From Propionivibrio sp. (GTDB taxonomy: Bacteria; Pseudomonadota; Gammaproteobacteria; Burkholderiales; Rhodocyclaceae): 64,000 bases of DNA. Shown here piece after piece: positions 56,201 through 64,000 of the stretch. The notes under the pieces were generated by a model. That model was given only the letters and a program-made list of their open reading frames with translations. It made no database searches and was not told where the DNA came from. Every line of letters begins with the position of its first letter. Position 1 is the stretch's first letter. The stretch is taken from the NCBI GenBank assembly GCA_029975435.1, contig JARKPC010000020.1, forward strand, positions 1 through 64,000, written 5' to 3'. The translations under genes and the position numbers were made by a program.

Positions 56201-57544
56201 CTAAATAAGAGCCACCTTCAGGACGTAGATGACCGCGATGCCGGTCAACCCTTGCACCAGCGTGCCGAGCGTCTGGCACTTGTAGGCGACGTCGACCTTC
56301 ATGTTCGAGAACTGGGCGACGACCCAGAAGTACGAGTCGTTGGCGTGCGAGACGATCATTGCGCCGCAGCCGACGGACATGGTGGCCAGCACGGCGCCCA
56401 TCGGGGAGGCCAGTCCGAGCGTGCCGAGCAGCGGATAGACGATGGCCGAGGTGGTGATCAGGGCGACGGTCGATGAGCCTTGTGCCGTCTTCAGCGCGGC
56501 GGCGATCAGGAACGGCAGGAAGATGCCGAGATTCAGCGTGGCCAGGCTGGAACCCAGGTAATCGGCGATCTTGCTCGCCGCCAGCAATGCGCCGAGCGAT
56601 CCGCCGGCGGCCGTGATCATGATGATCGCGGCGGAATCCTTGAGTCCGGTTCCGACCCAGCCGGACATGACTTCCTCGTTCAGCTTCGGCACCAGCGGAA
56701 TGCAGGCAAACATGCCAAAGAGCAGGGCGACCATCGGTTCGCCGATGAAGTCGAGCGTGGCCTTGAGCGCGCCGGCGCCGAACGGTTGGCCGGGGAAGGC
56801 CGCGACGGACTTGAGCGCGATCAGGATGATCGGCAGCAGTAGCGGGGTGAAGGCGGCAGCGGCGCTTGGCAGGTGCTTGTACTGCTCCATCAGTTCCTCG
56901 TAGGTCACCGACGATTCGGCCAGCACTTCATAGTGACGGGCAAACTTGGTGGCCCACAGATAGCCGGCAATGGTGACAGGGATGGCCACCAGAAGGCCGA
57001 TGAAAATTACCGAGCCGAGGTCGGCATGCAGGTTGTTGGCCGCGGCGATCGGGCCGGGGGTTGGCGGCACCAGCGTGTGCGTGGCGTAGAGCCCGGTGGC
57101 CAGCGCCGTGGCCATGGTGGCCATGGAAACACCGGTTTTCTTCGACAGCGACTTGTTCAGTGCGGAAAGAATGACGAACCCGGAATCGCAAAACACCGGA
57201 ATCGAGGTGATGTAGCCGATGATGCTCATGGCCAGCGCCGGGCGTTTCGGGCCGACGACGCGCAATACGGTTTCCGCGAGCGTCAGCGCCGCGCCGGTTT
57301 TTTCCAGAAAGACGCCGATGATCGTCCCGGCGATGATGACGATGCCGATCCGTTCCGCCGTCCCGCCGAACCCCTTCATGATGGTCTTGCTGACTTCGAC
57401 GGGGTTCATTCCGGCGGCGATGCCGACGAAGAACGAGGCGAGCAGCAGAGCGAGAAAGGCATGTACCTTGAAGCGCGAAATGAGCACCACGATCATGACG
57501 ATCGCGATGGCCAGTATTACCAGAAGCATGGGACCCTGTACCAT
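56201..57544 (-). CDS. GntP family gluconate/glycerate-type permease
   Basis: KTIMKGFGGTAERIGIVIIAGTIIGVFLEKTGAAL, GLYATHTLVPPTPGPIAAANNLHADLG. Confidence 0.92.
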   Translation of the reverse strand: MVQGPMLLVILAIAIVMIVVLISRFKVHAFLALLLASFFVGIAAGMNPVEVSKTIMKGFGGTAERIGIVIIAGTIIGVFLEKTGAALTLAETVLRVVGPKRPALAMSIIGYITSIPVFCDSGFVILSALNKSLSKKTGVSMATMATALATGLYATHTLVPPTPGPIAAANNLHADLGSVIFIGLLVAIPVTIAGYLWATKFARHYEVLAESSVTYEELMEQYKHLPSAAAAFTPLLLPIILIALKSVAAFPGQPFGAGALKATLDFIGEPMVALLFGMFACIPLVPKLNEEVMSGWVGTGLKDSAAIIMITAAGGSLGALLAASKIADYLGSSLATLNLGIFLPFLIAAALKTAQGSSTVALITTSAIVYPLLGTLGLASPMGAVLATMSVGCGAMIVSHANDSYFWVVAQFSNMKVDVAYKCQTLGTLVQGLTGIAVIYVLKVALI

Positions 57545-57590
57545 TTTTCCCTCCAGTTATTGTGATTGAAGAATCTGTTGTAGTCGTCTT

Positions 57591-58733
57591 TCAACGAATC
57601 GCCAGCGATGCCTTGACGATCCGGCACAAGCGCTCGGCCCCGGCTTCGATCAACTCGCTGCCGTCGCGCATGCACTCCTCCAGCGAAAGGGGGCGGTCGC
57701 AGATGCTCATGACCGCATCGATTCCCTGTCCCAGCACGTCGTTGGCTCCCTGACCGAGTCCGCCCGACAGGCAGAACACCGGGACTCTACGGGCTTTGGC
57801 GACCTTGGCCACGCCGACCGGAGCCTTGCCGTAGGCGGTCTGAAAGTCGGTGCGCCCTTCGCCGGTAACGACGAAATCCGCAGTGCTGACGGCCTCGGCA
57901 AAACCGACGGCTTCGAGAACGATCTCGACGCCCGGGCGGAGCTTCGCCGGGGTGAAGAACATCAGGCCGGCGCCCAGCCCGCCCGCCGCGCCGGCACCGG
58001 GAAAGTCGGCGACATCTCGACCGGTGGCCTCGCGCGCGACGTGGGCAAAATGCGCGAGAGCAGCGTCCAGTTCCGCCACGATTTCGGGACTTGCGCCCTT
58101 TTGCGGACCGAAAACGGCGGAGGCGCCGCGGGGTCCGCACAGCGGGTTGTCGACATCGCACGCGACAATCAGTTCGGTTTGCCCGATACGCGGATCGAGT
58201 CCGGCGAGGTCGATCCGCGCCAGTTGCGCCAGTGCCGCGCCGCCTTCGGGAAGATCCTGTCCGGCAGCGCTGAGGAAGCGGATGCCGAGGGCGCGTGCCA
58301 TCCCGGCGCCCCCGTCGTTGGTCGCGCTGCCGCCGATGCCGATGATGATCTTGCGCAGTCCGGCGTCGAGTGCCGCCAGGATCAGTTCGCCCGTACCGCG
58401 GGACGTAGCAATCCGTACGTTCAACTTGTCCTTCGCCACCAGCGGGAGCCCGGACGCAGCGGCCATTTCGATGACCGCTGTTTTTCCGTCGCCGAGAATT
58501 CCCCATTTTGCAGAAACACGTTCGCCGAGCGGGCCGGTGACCTGTGTGCAGCGGAGCGTGCCGCCGGTCGCGCCAACCATTGATTCGACAGTGCCTTCGC
58601 CGCCGTCGGCAATCGGGATCTTTCGCACGACTGCGTCGGCAAAGATCTTGTGAATCCCCCGTTCCATGGCGTCGGCGACGCCCATGGCGGAAACGCTTCC
58701 CTTGTATGAATCCGGCGCAACGACGATACGCAT
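57591..58733 (-). CDS. Glycerate kinase
   Basis: MRIVVAPDSYKGSVSAMGVADAMERGI, IPIADGGEGTVESMV, GIGGSATNDGGAGMARALG. Confidence 0.95.
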   Translation of the reverse strand: MRIVVAPDSYKGSVSAMGVADAMERGIHKIFADAVVRKIPIADGGEGTVESMVGATGGTLRCTQVTGPLGERVSAKWGILGDGKTAVIEMAAASGLPLVAKDKLNVRIATSRGTGELILAALDAGLRKIIIGIGGSATNDGGAGMARALGIRFLSAAGQDLPEGGAALAQLARIDLAGLDPRIGQTELIVACDVDNPLCGPRGASAVFGPQKGASPEIVAELDAALAHFAHVAREATGRDVADFPGAGAAGGLGAGLMFFTPAKLRPGVEIVLEAVGFAEAVSTADFVVTGEGRTDFQTAYGKAPVGVAKVAKARRVPVFCLSGGLGQGANDVLGQGIDAVMSICDRPLSLEECMRDGSELIEAGAERLCRIVKASLAIR

Positions 58734-58864
58734 GGCAGCCCTCGTTGGAAATCCTGAAAAGCATAGCGATCGTGCGTCGGAATGACATCGTTCAAATACA
58801 CAAGAACCGTGACAAAAAAATGTGAAAATATAGGCAGATGACCAACGTGATCCTCTGAGGCGCC

Positions 58865-60016
58865 ATGATCAACCTTGAAACGCCCCTGGCTCAGGAAATC
58901 GTCCAGCGGACGATGCAGATCATCCCGTTCAACGTCAACGTCATGGATGTGCGCGGTGTCATCCTGGGCAGCGGCAATCCGTCCCGGATCGGCGAACTCC
59001 ACGCCGGCGCCCGCCTGGCGTTGGCGCAATCACGGGCGGTGGAACTCGATACGGCGCTGACGCGCACCTTGCAGGGAGCCCGGCCCGGCGTGAATCTTCC
59101 GCTCACGGTGCGCGGGCAGCCCTGCGGCGTGGTGGGGATTACGGGAAATCCGGATGAGGTTCGCCAGTTTGGCGAACTGGTTCGCGTCATGGCCGAGATG
59201 ATTCTCGAGCAGGCGCAACTGGTCAGCGAACTGCAGCATGAAAAACGCTATCGCGAAGAGTTCGTGGATCAGCTGATCAAGCAGGGAGCGACATCACGCG
59301 CCGATCTTGAAATCTGGGGCAGCCGCCTTGGCGTGGATTTCCGCGTTCCGCGTTCGGTGGTCATCCTGGAACTGATTGATGAAGCCGTCAGCCCGGATTT
59401 TGCCATGGCCGAACTGCAGCGCTGCCAGCAACAACTGGCGAGATACGATCCGGAACTGCTGATGGCGGCGGTTTCCCCGCGCGAGCTGGTGATCCTCAAG
59501 GAACTTGTGCCACCGGAGGACGAGCGCAATCTGGCCGCCTTTGGACAGGAACAGCTTTTCGCGCTGGATGCGGCGGCCCGCCAGGGGCTGAAGACCCCGG
59601 CTGCCTTGTCGCTGGGCGTGGCGCTGGCCGGGATCGAAGGCGTTCCCTTGTCGTACCAGTGTGCGCAACGGACCTTCCGGGTGGGGCGAACGCGCAACAG
59701 GCTGGCGCGTCTGTTCTCGTACTATAACCTGAGTTTTCCGGTGCTCCTGTCCGCGCTCGGGTCGGGCTGGCAGGCGGAGCAGCTGCTGCAGCCGCTCAAG
59801 CGCCTGCAGGACCGCGACCGGCGCAGCGGCAGCCTGTGCCAGACGCTCGGTGCCTGGTTTTCCGAGGATTGCCAGGCGGAGCGAACGGCACGCAAACTGG
59901 GCATCCACCGCAATACGCTCGATTACCGCCTGCGGCAGATTAGCGAGATAACCGGCCTCGACCTCGGGCGGATGAATGACCGGCTGATGCTCTATGCGGC
60001 CTTGCAGCTCGAATGA
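58865..60016 (+). CDS. CdaR family sugar-diacid regulator
   Basis: N-terminal sugar-diacid recognition region (LAQEIVQRTMQIIPFNVNVMD) and C-terminal PucR-type HTH (ARKLGIHRNTLDYRLRQISEITGLDL). Confidence 0.93.
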   Translation: MINLETPLAQEIVQRTMQIIPFNVNVMDVRGVILGSGNPSRIGELHAGARLALAQSRAVELDTALTRTLQGARPGVNLPLTVRGQPCGVVGITGNPDEVRQFGELVRVMAEMILEQAQLVSELQHEKRYREEFVDQLIKQGATSRADLEIWGSRLGVDFRVPRSVVILELIDEAVSPDFAMAELQRCQQQLARYDPELLMAAVSPRELVILKELVPPEDERNLAAFGQEQLFALDAAARQGLKTPAALSLGVALAGIEGVPLSYQCAQRTFRVGRTRNRLARLFSYYNLSFPVLLSALGSGWQAEQLLQPLKRLQDRDRRSGSLCQTLGAWFSEDCQAERTARKLGIHRNTLDYRLRQISEITGLDLGRMNDRLMLYAALQLE

Positions 60017-60041
60017 TCCGGAAATGGAATAAATCCGAAAT

Positions 60042-61082
60042 TCAGGAAGCGCCGAAAATCTCGTTCAGCTGCTGGGTGACGCGGACGAAAGTCGTGCGTT
60101 TCGACAGTTCCTTGAGCTTGCGCGCGCCGACGTAGGTGCAGGCCGAGCGCACGCCGCCGAGGATGTCCTGCAGCGTGTTTTCCACGGGGCCGCGGTAGTC
60201 GAGCAGCACTTCCTTCCCTTCCGACGCCCGGTAACCGGCGACGCCGCCGGAGTACTTGTTCATCGCCTCGCGCGAGCTCATGCCGTAGAAGCGCATCTTG
60301 CGCTCGCCGTCCACCTCGACGATGTCCGATCCGCATTCGTCGTGGCCGGCCAGCATGCCGCCGAGCATCACGAAATCAGCGCCGGCGCCGAAAGCCTTGG
60401 CCAGGTCGCCCGGCGAGGTACAGCCGCCGTCGGCGCAGATCAGGCCGCGCAGGCCGTGGGCGGCATCCGCGCATTCGATGATGGCGGAGAGTTGCGGATA
60501 GCCAACCCCGGCCATCTTGCGTGTCGTGCAGACCGAGCCGGGGCCGATGCCGACCTTGACGATGTCGACGCCGTCGAGGATCAGTTCTTCGGTCATCTCG
60601 CCGGTCACCACGTTGCCGGCCATGATGGTGATTTTCGGGAAAGCGGCGCGGAGCTTGTGGATGAAGCTGATGAACGCCTTGGTGTAGCCGTTGGCGACGT
60701 CCACACAGACGTTCTGGATGGTGCCGTCGGCTTTGTCCATCACGCGGCGGAATTTTTCGAGGTCCGGCGTGGTGATGCCCATCGAATAGAAGGTCGACGC
60801 GTTTCCCGGCTGTTCGGCAAAGAAGGCGAGCAACTCCGCTTCGCTGTAGTGCTTGTGCAGCGCGGCCGACAGCTTGTGCCGGGAGAGTGCGCGCGCCATC
60901 TCGAAGGTCCCGGTGGCGTCCATGTTGGCGGCGATGATCGGAATGCCGTGGTAGGTGCGCTGGGAGTGCAGGAAGACGAAATCGCGGGAGATGTCGACTT
61001 CCGAGCGCGAGGTCAGGGTCGAACGCTTTGGGCGGATGAGTACGTCCTTGAAGTCGAGTTTGAGATCCTGTTCGATGCGCAT
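60042..61082 (-). CDS. guaC: GMP reductase
   Basis: [66 protein letters not shown]. Confidence 0.96.
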   Translation of the reverse strand: MRIEQDLKLDFKDVLIRPKRSTLTSRSEVDISRDFVFLHSQRTYHGIPIIAANMDATGTFEMARALSRHKLSAALHKHYSEAELLAFFAEQPGNASTFYSMGITTPDLEKFRRVMDKADGTIQNVCVDVANGYTKAFISFIHKLRAAFPKITIMAGNVVTGEMTEELILDGVDIVKVGIGPGSVCTTRKMAGVGYPQLSAIIECADAAHGLRGLICADGGCTSPGDLAKAFGAGADFVMLGGMLAGHDECGSDIVEVDGERKMRFYGMSSREAMNKYSGGVAGYRASEGKEVLLDYRGPVENTLQDILGGVRSACTYVGARKLKELSKRTTFVRVTQQLNEIFGAS

Positions 61083-61110
61083 GGTGTGTTCCTCTCAGTC
61101 GTTGGCGGGG

Positions 61111-61869
61111 CTACGCGAGGGCCGGCAGTGTTCCGGAAAGTGTTCTCAGCGACTCGCGAGCGTTTCGGTAATCGGGGCAGTAATGGCCGACAATGGCCCA
61201 GAAGCGGGCTCCGTGATTCATTTCGCGCAGATGGGCGAGTTCATGCACGATCACGTAATCGATGATGTGCGAGGCACAATGGATCAGGCGCCAATTCAGG
61301 CGAATGCCTGTTTTCAGGCTGCAACTGCCCCAGCGCGTGCGCGCGGAAGATAGCGCAAGCGGCGGCGCGGCAATGCCGAAACGCCCGGCGTGATGGGCGA
61401 GTCGCGGGGCAAATAGTTCCAGCGCCCTTTTCCGCAAGGCCTTCCCAAGCACGGTCTCGCCGTTCTCCGGCGAGCGCAGGCGGAGCGTCAGTATCGTCGG
61501 TTCGCCTTCCGTCCAGCTGACCTGGTTGTTGCCGCTGGCCAAGCGGATTTCCAGCGAGCCGCCGAGATACGGCAGGCGTGTCCCGTCGCCGAGACGCAGT
61601 GGCACGGGGCGCCGCCGTTCGCGCCATTCGTCGAGTTTCTGCGCAACCCAGTCGCCGTGTTTGCGGATCAACGTTTCGACTTCGGCGAGCGGAGCGCGGT
61701 GCGGCGCACCGACCCTCAGTCCGCGATGATCGATGGTGAGGCCAATGGTGCGTCGCCGCGCGCGGCGCAGTGTATAGGGAACGATGCGGTCGCCCAGGGC
61801 GATCGTTCGTGGGGTTTCGCCTTCGGTGGGTTTTTCGAAGGCGAACGGGAGTTCAGCTTGCCAGGGCAT
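61111..61869 (-). CDS. YgjP-like/DUF45 metal-dependent hydrolase
   Basis: IDYVIVHELAHLREMNHGARFW (HExxH). Confidence 0.9.
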   Translation of the reverse strand: MPWQAELPFAFEKPTEGETPRTIALGDRIVPYTLRRARRRTIGLTIDHRGLRVGAPHRAPLAEVETLIRKHGDWVAQKLDEWRERRRPVPLRLGDGTRLPYLGGSLEIRLASGNNQVSWTEGEPTILTLRLRSPENGETVLGKALRKRALELFAPRLAHHAGRFGIAAPPLALSSARTRWGSCSLKTGIRLNWRLIHCASHIIDYVIVHELAHLREMNHGARFWAIVGHYCPDYRNARESLRTLSGTLPALA

Positions 61870-62599
61870 TGGTGGTTGCTGTGTAACGGTGCGGCGAGAG
61901 CCGGCGCATCTCGGTCTCGATCCATTGCTCGGCCTGCGCCGTCACTTCCTCAGCCGATTTGCCTTTGGTGTCGATCGCCGGTCCGATGCTGACGGTGATC
62001 AGCCCCGCCTTCTTGACGAAGGCATTCCTTGCCCAGAACTCGCCAGCGTTGTGGGCGACCGGGACCGCTGGAACCCCCGCCTTGACGGCCAGATGGGCGC
62101 CCCCGGTCTTGAAGCGGCGGCTTTCGCCGGGAGGAATGCGCGTCCCCTCGGGGAAAATGACTACCCAGTAGCCGGCCTTGAGGCGTTCGCGTCCTTGCTT
62201 TTCGACCTGTCTCAGTGCGTTCTTCCCGGCGGCGCGGTCGATCGAGATCATCTTGACCGCGGCGAAAGCCCAGCCGAGAAACGGGATCAGTAGCAAGGAC
62301 CGCTTCAGGACAAAGACGAGTGGCGGGAAAATGGCCTGCAGGCCGATGGTTTCCCATGCCGATTGATGCTTTGAAAGAACGACCGATGGTGTTGCCGGGA
62401 TGTTCTCGCGGCCGATGACCTGGTAGCGCAAACCCAGCACATGGTCGCAAAGGGCCATGAAACCTGCCCGCCAGACAGCGATGATGCCGAAGCGGAAACG
62501 CATCGGCAGCACCGCCGAGAGCGTGACGAGCAAACCGGCGGGGGCGGTGATCAGAACGGCTAGGAACAGGAACAGGGTGGAGCGGATCAGGGCGATCAT
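61853..62599 (-). CDS. plsC: 1-acyl-sn-glycerol-3-phosphate acyltransferase
   Basis: VVLSKHQSAWETIGLQ (HX4D-like), VVIFPEGTRIPPGE. Confidence 0.93.
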   Translation of the reverse strand: MIALIRSTLFLFLAVLITAPAGLLVTLSAVLPMRFRFGIIAVWRAGFMALCDHVLGLRYQVIGRENIPATPSVVLSKHQSAWETIGLQAIFPPLVFVLKRSLLLIPFLGWAFAAVKMISIDRAAGKNALRQVEKQGRERLKAGYWVVIFPEGTRIPPGESRRFKTGGAHLAVKAGVPAVPVAHNAGEFWARNAFVKKAGLITVSIGPAIDTKGKSAEEVTAQAEQWIETEMRRLSPHRYTATTNALAS

Positions 62600-63132
62600 G
62601 ACTTCAGGATGTACTCGACAACCGCCGCCAGATCGTCAAATACCAGCGTGCCCTCGGGCATGCCGCCGTCGGCCTGGGTGGCCTTGCCTTTGCCGGAGAG
62701 GACCAGCACGGGCTTGGCGCCTGCAGTCGCAGCCGCCTGCAGATCGCGCAGCGAGTCGCCGACGGCGTAGGCGTGGGTCAGGTCGATGTTGAAGCAGCCG
62801 GCGATCCGCTCGAACATGCCGGGCTTGGGCTTGCGACAATCGCAGTTCGAATCGGCCGAGTGCGGACAGTAGAAGATCGCGTCGATTCGCCCGCCCATGG
62901 CCTTGACCGCTCGGTGCATCTTGTCATGGATGCTGTTCAGCGTATCCATGTCGAAAAGCCCGCGATCGATCCCGGACTGGTTGGAGGCCACCACCACGCG
63001 ATAACCGGCCTGGGTAAGGCGGGCAATCGCTTCCAGGCTGCCGGGAATGGGTTTCCATTCGGCCGGCGACTTGATGAAGTGGTCGGACTCGAAATTGATG
63101 ACGCCGTCGCGGTCGAGGATGACGATTTTCAT
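62596..63132 (-). CDS. gmhB: D-glycero-beta-D-manno-heptose 1,7-bisphosphate 7-phosphatase
   Basis: [54 protein letters not shown]. Confidence 0.95.
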   Translation of the reverse strand: MKIVILDRDGVINFESDHFIKSPAEWKPIPGSLEAIARLTQAGYRVVVASNQSGIDRGLFDMDTLNSIHDKMHRAVKAMGGRIDAIFYCPHSADSNCDCRKPKPGMFERIAGCFNIDLTHAYAVGDSLRDLQAAATAGAKPVLVLSGKGKATQADGGMPEGTLVFDDLAAVVEYILKS

Positions 63133-64000
63133 ACGCCCAGTTTCGAAATGTCGGCTACTGCGTTGAGTTGGTCGAACAAAGATTTCAACAGGCCGAGGCG
63201 ATTGGCGCGGATCAGCGGTTCGTCCACATTGACCATCACTTCGTCGAAGAACCGGTCAACCTCGGCACGCACCGCAGCAAGCACCTTCAGAGCGTCGGCG
63301 TAGTCCTCGTTGGCGACGTGCGAACGAACCACCGGGGCGATCAGTACGACGCGCTCGAACAGGGCTTTTTCCGCTGCTTCCTGCAGGAGCGCCACGTCGG
63401 GTTCAGGCAGCGAGCCTTCGGCCTTCTTCAGGATGTTGCCGATGCGCTTGTTGGCGGCGGCCAGCGCCAGGGCTTCGGGCTGGTGCAGGAAGTCGCGTAC
63501 CGCGGCCAGCTTGGGCGGCACCAGGTCGATGCGCGTCGGGCGCTGGGCGAGGACAGCCTCGATGACGTCCTGGGCGTGGCCGGCGTCCTTGAGCAGGCCG
63601 CGCAGACGGTCGAGCATGAAGTCGAGCAACTGTGCCTGAAATCCGCTGGCCGAGAGCATGCCCTGCGGGAAAGCATTGGCCGTTTCGGCGATCAACTCGC
63701 CCAGGTCGAGCGGCAGCGGTTTTTCCATGAGGATACGCAATACGCCGAGCGCGGCGCGGCGCAAGCCAAAGGGATCCTTGTCGCCGGTGGGGATCTGGCC
63801 GATGCCGAAGAACCCGACAAGGGCTTCCATCTTGTCCGCCAGGGCTACGGAGCAGGAAATGTTGCCTTCGGGCAGCACGTCACCGGCGAAACGTGGACGG
63901 TAGTGTTGCTCCATGGCCTCGACGACTTCGGGCTTGGCACCCTCGTGCTGGGCATAGTAACGGCCCATGATGCCCTGCAGTTCGGGGAACTCCCCGACCA
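63129..64000 (-). CDS. glyS: Glycine--tRNA ligase beta subunit, truncated by the window edge
   Basis: [68 protein letters not shown]. Confidence 0.96.
   Translation of the reverse strand, partial: VGEFPELQGIMGRYYAQHEGAKPEVVEAMEQHYRPRFAGDVLPEGNISCSVALADKMEALVGFFGIGQIPTGDKDPFGLRRAALGVLRILMEKPLPLDLGELIAETANAFPQGMLSASGFQAQLLDFMLDRLRGLLKDAGHAQDVIEAVLAQRPTRIDLVPPKLAAVRDFLHQPEALALAAANKRIGNILKKAEGSLPEPDVALLQEAAEKALFERVVLIAPVVRSHVANEDYADALKVLAAVRAEVDRFFDEVMVNVDEPLIRANRLGLLKSLFDQLNAVADISKLGV

Overview
The window is 64 kb of a high-GC betaproteobacterial chromosome. I infer a Rhodocyclales-like host from gene content and synteny; no search was run. It is mostly housekeeping DNA. From left to right: 3' part of alaS; a nitroreductase/SDR/LysR and racemase/cupin region; rfaE2, dolP-like, diaA-like, HIRAN, yraN and rsmI; pyrC; a lipoprotein gene; rnpB (RNase P RNA); an orphan Bug-type binding protein; a complete dcw cluster (mraZ to ftsZ) followed by lpxC; dciA-like, an M23 peptidase, secA, argJ and apaG. 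A lower-GC surface-polysaccharide island (about 37.8-53.9 kb) follows. It carries a Wzm/Wzt ABC exporter, glycosyltransferases, methyltransferases, poorly characterised ORFs and a broken B12-type radical-SAM gene, and it ends at a type IV pilin gene. The right end has sixA, a Phd/VapC-like toxin-antitoxin pair, a Crp/Fnr regulator, a GntP/glycerate kinase/CdaR locus, guaC, a YgjP-like hydrolase, plsC, gmhB and partial glyS. The most interesting candidate is a possible pilin O-glycosylation module: pilA with a near-perfect sigma-54 promoter, a terminator, a multi-pass TMTC/PMT-like GT-C protein, and a Dpm1-like GT2. Next are an uncharacterised gene block beside Wzt that could make a chain-terminating cap, and a frameshifted, N-terminally short radical-SAM gene. 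No CRISPR array, tRNA, 5S/16S/23S rRNA or transposase was recognised.
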